From CAYWJA01 sp964458485 (GTDB lineage: Bacteria; Patescibacteriota; Gracilibacteria; UM-FILTER-43-11), in the NCBI GenBank assembly GCA_964458485.1, contig CAYWJA010000022.1, forward strand, positions 1 to 30,038: a DNA stretch of 30,038 bases, given 5' to 3'. The first letter of the stretch is position 1. Each line of letters opens with the position of its first letter. Below the pieces are notes generated by a model, which saw only the letters and a list, made by a program, of their open reading frames with translations, was not told where the DNA came from and made no database searches. Below are positions 22,751 to 30,038 of this stretch, piece after piece. The translations under genes and the position numbers were made by a program.

Positions 22751-23836
22751 ATGAAAGTTGGTATTATTGGTAATTACGGGGCTACAAACGTTGGTGATGA
22801 CGCTATTTTAAGAGCTATTTTAAAAAGTCATCCAGAGCATAATTTTGTAGTTTTTTCAGCAAATTTTAATATTACACACCAAGAACTTGGAGTCAAAGCA
22901 GCGCCTTTATTTCCATTGGGGATACGTTCTTTTATGAAAAACGGCCTTAGACGCTCTATTAAGGCGCTGAAATCAGTTGATGCAGTTATTTTTGGAGGAG
23001 GAGGCTTAATGCAGGATGAATACATTTTTGCATGTTTTTTATGGGCTTGGCAGATTTTTTGGGTAAAACTCTTTAAAAAACCACTTTTTATTTATTCTAC
23101 AGGGGTTGGACCATTGAGAACATGGATTGGAAAAAAATTAACTAAATATATATATAGTTATGCTACGGGCATAACGGTTCGCGATCATACATCTCAGAAT
23201 TATATTCACAGGTTAGGGTTACCCTTGGATAATATCGAAATAACAGCTGATCCTGCCTTTTTATTCAGGCATCCTGATATAGGACATAGCAGAAAAACTC
23301 ATAATTATATTATATCCCTTAGACCGTGGCTCAAGTATAATTCAAAAATTATATTTACATTCACAAATTACCTCTTAAAATTAAAGGAAGGCAAAAATGC
23401 TAAGTTTTTATTTGTATGTATGCAGAGTATAAAAGAGAAGGATCGCTTAGTAATTGATCCTATACTTAATAAAGTAGGGGGTACTTTGATTATGCCTAAG
23501 CATTTTTCTGAATTATTGCAAATTATGGGGGAGGCTGAATTTGCCATAGGTATGCGTTACCATTTTTTAATCGCAGCTATTTTAACAAAAACTCCTGCAC
23601 TTGCCATAAGCTATAGTCATAAGGTAGATAGTTTGTTTAAACATTCTATTTTAGAGCCATACATGTTGCCTGTGAGTGATATTTCTGTAGAGAATTTGGA
23701 GAAAAAAATGGCACGTCTTTCAGTTGATTATAATAATGTTAAGGTATATCAAAAGCGCCGTTTGGAGGATTTTAATGAGTTGGCGGAAAGGAATGTGGAG
23801 TATTTTAATGGCTTTATTAATCAGTTAGGCCATTAA
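22751..23836 (+). CDS. csaB: Polysaccharide pyruvyl transferase (CsaB-like)
   Basis: A GT-B-like enzyme of the polysaccharide pyruvyl transferase family, 361 residues. 'IIGNYGATNVGDDAILRAIL' at the N-terminus, 'VIFGGGGLMQDEY' (about 80-92) and 'FAIGMRYHFLIAA' in the C-terminal half are family motifs. CsaB-type enzymes add pyruvate ketals to wall polymers, to which SLH-domain S-layer proteins bind. The following surface proteins use LAxTGP anchors instead, so the exact target is uncertain. The gene appears leaderless. Confidence 0.88.
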   Translation: MKVGIIGNYGATNVGDDAILRAILKSHPEHNFVVFSANFNITHQELGVKAAPLFPLGIRSFMKNGLRRSIKALKSVDAVIFGGGGLMQDEYIFACFLWAWQIFWVKLFKKPLFIYSTGVGPLRTWIGKKLTKYIYSYATGITVRDHTSQNYIHRLGLPLDNIEITADPAFLFRHPDIGHSRKTHNYIISLRPWLKYNSKIIFTFTNYLLKLKEGKNAKFLFVCMQSIKEKDRLVIDPILNKVGGTLIMPKHFSELLQIMGEAEFAIGMRYHFLIAAILTKTPALAISYSHKVDSLFKHSILEPYMLPVSDISVENLEKKMARLSVDYNNVKVYQKRRLEDFNELAERNVEYFNGFINQLGH

Positions 23837-23842
23837 AATACC

Positions 23843-23983
23843 ATTTCAGATCTCAGATTTCTGATTTCAGATTCGATTCTTCATTATGTCATTTTAATAT
23901 TTATCATTTACTAACTATTTAATTAAATAATTAAATAGTAGATGAAAAATACTAAATCGAATCTGAAATCTGAGATCTGAAAT
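23843..23983. repeat. Word-repeat hairpin N (copy of element I)
   Basis: The left arm (ATTTCAGATCTCAGATTTCT and on) and right arm 23958-23983 are inverted copies, with one extra word on the left. The core shares CATTTTAATATTTATCATTT and TAGATGAAAAATACTAAAT with element I at 16961. It starts 6 bases after the csaB stop. Confidence 0.85.
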
Positions 23984-23987
23984 ATTT

Positions 23988-24036
23988 AAAAACCCCTCTT
24001 TTATTATTGATAAATAATTATCGGGAGGGGTTTTTT
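23988..24036. terminator. Bidirectional intrinsic terminator
   Basis: AAAAACCCCTC / GAGGGGTTTTTT (23988-23998 and 24025-24036) has A/T runs on both sides, so it can end csaB on the plus strand and the surface gene on the minus strand. Confidence 0.85.
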
Positions 24037-24060
24037 GTTCCGTAATGTAAGACAACTTTT

Positions 24061-27000
24061 CTAGATATCCCTAAGCGCTGCTGCTCTAAGTTTTAAATAA
24101 CGTCTTTTTTGGAATCTTCTGTATCCAAAATATCCAAGGAATGACATTAAAGCGAGCAGTGGAATGCTCATAGGCCCGGTTTGTGCTAGGTTCAACTTGG
24201 TTTTTCCTGCTGCTTTACCATCTGTAATTGATAGATAGCTAGCTACAGGAGAAATATTTTCATATTCATTAACAGTAGCGCCAGTAAGACTTCTTAGGCT
24301 CGCCCCAGTTGCGCCTGACAATACCTTCATACTAAAGCTAAAGGTTCTGCTTGCACCTGGTTGTAATTGGGCTAATTTAAAATGTAGTGAGTGACCGTCA
24401 TCTGATCCACCGCCAGTATTGTATACGCTTAACTCTTTAGGATAACTATGAGATAGATAAATACCTGTTATGTCTTTTGTATCCTTATTTTTAACAGTAA
24501 CTGTATAATTTACAACTTCGCCAACTTTAACACTGGTCTTGTTGGATTTTACAGTTATGCTAAGTAGGTCTGCGTTAGAATATGAACTGCCATTATTACC
24601 CGTTGTCGCAGGTATGCTTCCTGCATATATGTTGGTAACTAGGCTGGTTCCTTTTCCTGGGTATTTTAGGCCATCCTGAGTGCTAAACAGATTGCTTTTA
24701 TAATTTGTTAGTTTTAAAGTATCTTTGGCAGGATTAGAATTTTTACCATTCTCTTTAAGGTCTAGCTTGTAAGTAAACCATTTGGTTTTACCTACTTCAA
24801 TTTTATCTATTGAGAAATAATTCCCTTTATATACTGCCCCCACTACACCTGTGGCATAGCTGCTTGCAGTTATATCGCTTTTGCCTTTATCGAAAGAATG
24901 TTGAAATTCAATATATTTAGCAGAAAAGCTACTTAAGTTTGTAATATAGGTTTTTACATATAAAGGTGTAGTTTTATTTTCCGGTATTGCAATATTTTTT
25001 ACCTCTTTGTAGTTTGTGCCATCTGTAGAAATCATTTTGGCGATTTTAAGTTTCATATCACCTGTATACATAATATAACCTCCGCCTCCACCACCTCCTC
25101 CGCCTCCGGAGCTGCTGCCAGAACTACCACTTTTAGAACTTACAGAAACACTTTTAGATGCAGTTGCAGTAGTTGATTTATTGGTCACAGGGTCTGTATA
25201 GGTAGCTGTAGTGGTATTTGCAAAGGTTGCAGATGCTGTTTGCTGGCTATTATCGGAGAGCATTTGATAAGAAATAGTAGCTTTATCCCCAACTTTATCT
25301 AATTTTACTGTTACCGCCTGCATAGCAATACCATCTAGGGCACCGCCATATTCACAGGTAACACCAGAACATTTGAATGAATTTGTTACATAGCTAAGTA
25401 CACCATTATTATTGGTGATCTTTTTAACACCTGTAATAGTATCTGTTACAGATACATCAAGAGTTTTACCATTACCATCAACAAGTCTTTCTACGACAAT
25501 TGTATAATCAACACGTTTGTTATTATTAGCAATTGCAGTTTCTGTCGCAGTTTTAGTAACTTTTATGCTTGCATTGTCTGCAGTATAATTAACATTATAG
25601 GTAATAGTACCCCCTTTAGTTAAATTTTGAGTATATGGACTTACCAGTGTATTTCCAACACCAACGCCATCTTTAACACTACTCACTTTATAGCCTGTAG
25701 GTGCAGTAATAGTTAGGCTGTAGCTACCAACTCCTGAGCTGGCATTAGTATAATTTGCGCTTGTAACATCAGCAGAGCTAGGGCCATTTAATTTAACAGT
25801 ACCAGTTGCACCAACTTGGTTAACTTTTACAGTACCGGTATCTCCTGTACCACCTGTTTTATATTGAACATTATATGTAATTGTTCCGGCTTTAACTAAG
25901 TTTTGTGAATAGGGTGAAGTAAGTGCAGCACCATTTCCATCTGTTACACTATCAATAGTGTATCCGCTTGGTGCAGTAATGGTTAATGTGTAACTGCCAA
26001 TTCCTGCGCTAGAGTTAGTGTAGTCAGCACTTGTAATAGTTGCTGAACTATAGCCATTTAATTTAACAGTACCAGTTGCACCGGTTTGTTTAACAACAAT
26101 TGTTCCATAATCTGTAACTGTACCTTTTTTAGTGTATTTTGCAGTATATGTAAGATCCTGATTTGTGATTAAGTTGAAATAGTAAGTTCCAGGTGTTTTA
26201 TAGCCACTAACAGAACCAAATACAATTTTATAACCAGTTCCTGGATAGTTACTAGCATCTAAAACATGTTTAGTTGCCACTATACCGCTACCACTACCAA
26301 CAGTATTTATCCCTGTTACAGGGTAAATTTTATAAGAACCATTTATATGGTTAGTAGAAACTGTAATTGACCCCTGGCCTGCAGAAGCATTTGAAGCTAC
26401 ATATTTTACATTGTAAGTTAAATCTTTACCTGTAATTAGGTTGAAATAATAAGTATCCGGAGTCTTATATCCGCTCACAGATCCAAATATAATTTTATAA
26501 CCAGTCCCAGGTGCATTGCTTGAGTCTAAAACATGCTTTGTCGTATTAATGCCGCTACCACTACCAACAGTATTTATCCCTGTTACAGGGTAAATTTTAT
26601 AAGAACNNNNNNNNNNNNNNNNNNNNNNNNNNNNNNNNNNNNNNNNNNNNNNNNNNNNNNNNNNNNNNNNNNNNNNNNNNNNNNNNNNNNNNNNNNNNNN
26701 NNNNNNCATTTATATGGTTAGTTGATACATTAATATTGGCTTGTTTACCTGCTCCAATTGCAACGTAATTACCCATAAAAACCAATTCTTTGTCAGTAAT
26801 TAAATTAAAATTAATGGTATCCGGAGTCTTATATCCGCTCACAGATCCAAATACAATTTTATAACCGGTACCTGGTGATTTACTTGCATCCAATGTATGC
26901 TGAGTTTCAATTATACCAGCCTCTTCTCCTACTACATTAGTACCTGTTGAAGGGTAAATTTTGTACGAACCATAAATGTGGTTAGTACTTACTTTTACTG

Positions 27001-27130
27001 TGCCTGATGTACTTTCTGCTTTGGCATTTGGCGCAAAAGTGGATAGATTGCTACCAAATATTAATATTAATGCAGTCAAACCTGCAATAATTTTGGTAGA
27101 AGTCTTACTAATTATATTTGAATAAAACAT
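24061..27130 (-). CDS. Large repeat surface protein with LAQTGP anchor (contains gap)
   Basis: An exported protein with a signal peptide ending near 'APNAKA'. Next are tandem modules of about 89 residues ('VSTNHINGSYKIYPVTGINT', 'GTGYKIVFGSVSGYKTP', 'FNLIT'), interrupted by a 100-N gap, then two modules of another type ('GATGTVKLNG', 'GSYTLTITAPSGY'). A DUF11-like domain, a 10-glycine hinge (25078-25107), a conserved domain starting 'YIMYTGDMKLK', and a second DUF11-like domain ('VNYTVTVKNKD') follow. The end is 'LNLAQTGP', a hydrophobic helix and 'RRFQKRRYLKLR', a sortase-type signal of the LAxTG kind. With the gap set to zero the frame is continuous (989 residues). Confidence 0.88.
26459..26606. 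repeat. Tandem coding modules bordering the gap
   Basis: The module DNA is repeated across about 26180-27000, e.g. GGAGTCTTATATCCGCTCAC at 26459 and 26821. One full unit is 267 bp. The number of units in the genome is not determined because of the gap. Confidence 0.8.
26607..26706. other. Assembly gap (100 N) inside tandem modules
   Basis: The bases before (TATAAGAAC) and after (CATTTATATGG) join exactly as they do in the intact module boundary at about 26327-26350, and the frame is restored if the gap is zero. The gap most likely hides zero or more 267-bp modules. Confidence 0.95.
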
Positions 27131-27153
27131 GATTGATTGGGCTAATGGTTAAT

Positions 27154-27302
27154 ATTTCAGATTTCTGATTCGATTCAATATTTTGTATTTAAATATTTAC
27201 TCTTTGTCATCCTGAATTTAGTTCAGGATCCATCGTAAGCTGGATAATCGTGGATTCTGAATCAAGTTCAGAATGACAAGTGGTGATTCTGATATCTGAA
27301 AT
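27154..27302. repeat. Nested hairpin element O
   Basis: The outer arms ATTTCAGATTTCTGATTCG (27154-27172) and GATTCTGATATCTGAAAT (27285-27302) belong to the I/L/N family. Inside lies a second inverted pair of another family: TGTCATCCTGAATTTAGTTC (27205 on) and GAATCAAGTTCAGAATGACA (to 27278). It lies in the predicted 5' leader of the surface protein gene. Confidence 0.75.
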
Positions 27303-27311
27303 GTTTAAATA

Positions 27312-27362
27312 AAAAAATAAAAAACAAGTAAAAATAAGTATTTATTTTGTTTTTTATTTTTT
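27312..27362. repeat. Perfect 16-bp AT-only-type hairpin
   Basis: AAAAAATAAAAAACAA (27312-27327) and TTGTTTTTTATTTTTT (27347-27362) are exact reverse complements with a 19-base loop. It lies in the leader of the surface gene, about 60 bases after the predicted start, and could be an attenuator, a terminator or a stability element. A smaller hairpin GGCTTA/TAAGCC is at 27369-27382. Confidence 0.6.
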
Positions 27363-27427
27363 AGAAACGGCTTATTTAAGCCAATTTTTCATATTATAAC
27401 ACCTGACAAAATGCAGGTTAGGTTGCG

Positions 27428-27456
27428 ATTATATCTAAAAAATAATAAGTTGTCAA
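27428..27456 (-). promoter_or_regulatory. Consensus sigma70 promoter for the surface protein
   Basis: Minus-strand TTGACA (27451-27456), exactly 17 bases and TATAAT (27428-27433) is a perfect match to both hexamers. The predicted start is near 27421, giving a leader of about 290 bases to ATG 27130. Confidence 0.8.
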
Positions 27457-27495
27457 GTTTTTTTTAGAAAAAAATAAAGGATGCTTTGATAGCGC

Positions 27496-27679
27496 TTTGT
27501 CATCCCGACTTGTCGGGATCCATATAGTTAAATAATTATTGTATTACTAATAATCTAATTATCTTATTTACTGATACTGCGAATAATATTCGCATATTCA
27601 GTATATCTGATAGTTAGCAAAAGAGTATTAATATAATCTATTAATCGCATGGATCCTGAAACAAGTTCAGGATGACAAA
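27496..27679. repeat. Hairpin element P (GTCATCC...GGATCCAT family)
   Basis: The left arm TTTGTCATCCCGACTTGTCG and on (27496-27523) and the right arm ATGGATCCTGAAACAAGTTC and on (27649-27679) are imperfect inverted repeats. The AT-rich centre holds a near-palindrome GCGAATAATATTCGC. GTCATCC/GGATCC ends of this kind are common short repeats in many bacterial genomes. No gene is inside. Confidence 0.7.
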
Positions 27680-27742
27680 CAGTAGTTATACCCCTTCAGT
27701 CTAGAGCTGAAATCCAAAAGTCGACAATCTGAATTATACTAC

Positions 27743-27779
27743 AAGAAAACTCCCCCACACTTTACAGCATAGGGGAGTC
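27743..27779 (-). terminator. Terminator of the second surface gene
   Basis: On the minus strand, GACTCCCC / GGGGGAGT is followed by TTTTCTT, about 27 bases after the stop codon. Confidence 0.8.
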
Positions 27780-27805
27780 ATCAACCACCATATAAACAAT
27801 GTCTT

Positions 27806-30038
27806 TTAAATTTCAGCTAATGCTAATTTCTTTCTCCTTATATATAGTCGATTTTTAATAGATGAGAATCCTAAGTACCCAAATGCAGAAAGTGCCATTA
27901 ATATTGCCAGTATCCCTGCAGGACCTGTTTTTGCCAATTGAATCTTTTTACCAGGAGTAGCAGCACTTATTATACTAATTGAGCTATATACAGGGGCTAT
28001 ACCTGCATATTCATTAACAAGAACGCGCGTTAAGCTTCTGGCAATTTTGCCTACATTAGTACCATCTTTTACCTTTAGACTTAAGTAGTAAATTGCCATT
28101 TTACCGGATTCAAGCTTAGGTGTTTTCCACATAAGTTCACTTCCGTCATTTTGTGCACTTCCTGAGCTTACAACATTGAATGTTCCGGAATCATAATCAT
28201 GTCTAACAAATAAGTTGGTTAAATCTTTATCGGTTAAATTCTTTAGCATGATTTTAAAATCTACAGTTTCACCAGGTGCAGCAGAATTCTTGTTTGAACT
28301 TACATTTACACTCATTACCTTGGATACTGAAGTTATTATCTCTGTAGAATCCTTCACTTTACTTGGAACCTTACCAGCATAAATATTAGTTGAATAAGTA
28401 TTTCCTATACCTAAATATTTCAAACCATCCTGAGTACTGAACAAGCTGCTTTTATAATTTATAAGTTTTAGCTTATCCATTGCAGGATTTTCATTTTTAC
28501 CATCTTCCCTTAGATCAATTTGGTATCTGAATTCCTTCTTTTCACCAACTTTTACTTTATCTAATGAAAAATAGTTGCCTTTATAGGTAGCTCCTACTAC
28601 ATTTTTAACAGAACTAGCTGTTATATCACTTTTGCCTTTATTGAATGAGTGTACAAATTGAACATAAGTAGCAGAGAAATTACCAAGATTTGTAACATAT
28701 ACTTTTGTATAAAGAGTAGTACTTTTATTTTCTGCAATTGCTATATTAATATCTTTTTCAGAAGCCTTTGAATAAGTTGTACCATCTAAAGAAATCATCC
28801 TCTCAACCTTAAGCTTCATATCACCTGTATACATGATATGGCCACCTCCACCTCCGCCACCTCCGCCACCTCCTCCACCTCCACCTCCTCCGCTAGGACC
28901 ATTCAGTGTTACATTAGAACTTGCGGTTAGGGTAGGCAGTGGATTTGTAGTAGCTGTATCTTCCGCTTTTACTGTATTTGTAAGTGTAGAAACACTATTT
29001 GCTACCATGCCGGAGTTACCAGTGCGCGCCTGATAAGTTATTACAGCTTCAACTCCTGCTTTATCCAGATTTACAGTAATGGCAGCTTTATTTATATCCT
29101 GTCCACTGCATGTTACCCCTGTACATGTTCCGGCATTAAGAAGATAGCTAAGTGTACCGCCATTTGATCCGGCAATTGAATTTTTGTTAGTAAAGGAGTC
29201 TGTTAATTTATAACTTATTGTACTACCAGAGCTGGTATTGCGTTTTACTTTAATGGTATAAGTTATGAGTGTGTTATCGTCTGCAGTTGTTGCACTTGCG
29301 GTTTTTGTAAGTGTTACATCACCGGCTACAAGTGTTTGTACCGTTTTACTATTATTACTTGTATTACTGTCTCCGGTTGTTGTTGCAATTGTAACTTTCT
29401 GATCTAAAGCAGTATTTACAGCAAGACCGCTTTTTATTTTGTATCCGAAAGTAAATGTACCGGATCCGCTTGCAGCCACATCAGATAATGTACAGCGCAT
29501 AATCCCTGTAGAAGGGGAGTTGTCTGTACATCCTGTTGGAGGTACTACTACAGAACCATCAGTTTCATCATAATCTATATCTATAGTCACTCCTGCGGCT
29601 GCTACAGAAGTGCTCAAGTTTTTATATTTAACTTCATATATAATAGTTGCACCCGCAATAGGAGCATTGCTGGAGCTTGAAAGTGCAAGGCTATCAATGG
29701 AAAGATCGGCATTGTTTGCAGAAGAGGCTGTATATACAATTTCATATTCAACTTTATCACCTTGTTTAGCAATTGTATCGCTAGTGCTCTTTAAAACAGG
29801 AGTTCCTGCAGTATAAGTTTTACCGCTTACAGTTACAGAGCGTGCAGTAATAGTATATTTACCCTTTTCCATTGTAGCATTGCTGTAATCAGAAGTTCTT
29901 TTGTTAACAACTACTGTACCGTCCCTTAAAATATCGTAATCACCAGAAGTAAATGCAGCCCCTGCACTGTCTTTTACGGCTACATTAACAATGCCGGTTA
30001 CGGTGCTGGAAGAGGCTGTATATACAATTTCATATTCA
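27806..30038 (-). CDS. Large surface protein with LAKTGP anchor (5' end beyond window)
   Basis: At least 743 residues; the frame is open to the window edge, so ATG 29872 is probably not the start. Order: repeats with 'VEYEIVYTASS', a DUF11-like domain ('APIAGATIIYEVKYKNLSTS'), a second repeat region ('LITYTIKVKRNTSSGS'), a hinge of 17 glycines (28841-28891), then 'HIMYTGDMKLKVERMISLDG' and a C-terminal half clearly homologous to that of the neighbouring surface protein. It ends 'IQLAKTGP', a hydrophobic helix and 'KNRLYIRRKK'. The two genes are tandem paralogues in their C-terminal halves with different N-terminal parts. Confidence 0.88.
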   Translation of the reverse strand, partial: EYEIVYTASSSTVTGIVNVAVKDSAGAAFTSGDYDILRDGTVVVNKRTSDYSNATMEKGKYTITARSVTVSGKTYTAGTPVLKSTSDTIAKQGDKVEYEIVYTASSANNADLSIDSLALSSSSNAPIAGATIIYEVKYKNLSTSVAAAGVTIDIDYDETDGSVVVPPTGCTDNSPSTGIMRCTLSDVAASGSGTFTFGYKIKSGLAVNTALDQKVTIATTTGDSNTSNNSKTVQTLVAGDVTLTKTASATTADDNTLITYTIKVKRNTSSGSTISYKLTDSFTNKNSIAGSNGGTLSYLLNAGTCTGVTCSGQDINKAAITVNLDKAGVEAVITYQARTGNSGMVANSVSTLTNTVKAEDTATTNPLPTLTASSNVTLNGPSGGGGGGGGGGGGGGGGGHIMYTGDMKLKVERMISLDGTTYSKASEKDINIAIAENKSTTLYTKVYVTNLGNFSATYVQFVHSFNKGKSDITASSVKNVVGATYKGNYFSLDKVKVGEKKEFRYQIDLREDGKNENPAMDKLKLINYKSSLFSTQDGLKYLGIGNTYSTNIYAGKVPSKVKDSTEIITSVSKVMSVNVSSNKNSAAPGETVDFKIMLKNLTDKDLTNLFVRHDYDSGTFNVVSSGSAQNDGSELMWKTPKLESGKMAIYYLSLKVKDGTNVGKIARSLTRVLVNEYAGIAPVYSSISIISAATPGKKIQLAKTGPAGILAILMALSAFGYLGFSSIKNRLYIRRKKLALAEI
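29721..30038. repeat. Direct repeat in coding DNA at the window edge
   Basis: The 30-base segment beginning GAAGAGGCTGTATATACAAT occurs at about 29721-29750 and again as the last 30 bases of the window. It encodes 'EYEIVYTASS'. The window stops exactly at the end of this repeat. Confidence 0.8.

Noticed and set aside
23843..23983. Word hairpins as ordinary intrinsic terminators
   Set aside because: They lack T-runs and are far longer. Where a terminator is needed, a conventional one lies next to the element (11175-11208, 23988-24036).
28833..29033. Proline-rich frame antisense to the polyglycine hinge
   Set aside because: It is simply the complement of the glycine run of the surface protein.

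Overview
The window looks like a low-GC genome fragment from a Candidate Phyla Radiation / Patescibacteria-type bacterium (Parcubacteria-like). This is inferred from the style of the sequence, not from a marker-gene tree. Supporting signs are very AT-rich intergenic DNA, few Shine-Dalgarno sequences, two genes whose -10 boxes predict leaderless mRNAs, scattered S23/IVP four-helix-bundle genes, ribosomal proteins with acidic tails, and large repeat-built surface proteins ending in an LAxTGP anchor. UGA is a stop codon here: prfB carries the classical RF2 frameshift at CUU-UGA-C, which argues against the UGA-recoding lineages.

Layout. 1-1.35 kb: a tyrosine recombinase broken by a 10-N scaffold gap that appears to join two paralogues, then a small putative membrane protein. 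1.5-5.9 kb: prfB, def, tRNA-Leu(UAG), tatD and radA, with an S23 gene inside a long inverted repeat between tatD and radA. 5.9-9.4 kb: a second S23 element, an SPFH/prohibitin-like protein, nadE, an unknown small gene, and an rpsT-ruvX pair. 9.4-14.0 kb: an LCP-family enzyme, rplJ-rplL with an L10 leader, a duplicated-domain unknown, and rplU. 14.1-20.6 kb: rluD-type pseudouridine synthase, a lipoprotein, infB and a YggS-family PLP protein. 20.6-23.8 kb: a small membrane protein, a winged-helix protein, rplS and a polysaccharide pyruvyl transferase. 24-30 kb: two large LAxTGP-anchored surface proteins, the second running off the window. Most cellular genes serve translation, with DNA repair, NAD synthesis and cell-envelope genes between them.

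The most unusual thing is the intergenic DNA. At least a dozen spacers hold 30-480 bp inverted repeats whose arms are built from short, degenerate, tandemly repeated 'words'. Several families can be told apart by their words. Two copies (4069-4550 and 5888-6354) enclose an S23/IVP gene, the same architecture as intervening sequences in some bacterial 23S rRNA genes; the others are gene-less. The elements sit at gene 3' ends: five of the six convergent gene junctions carry one. Their arms often supply the stop codon, and sometimes the last residues, of the flanking gene (tatD, radA, SPFH gene, ruvX, LCP gene, rluD, yggS). A separate palindromic element lies in frame within infB and rplS. Together these suggest a family of 3'-end-targeting, IVS-like mobile hairpins. 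I do not know of a published description in this form; that statement rests on memory and no search was run.
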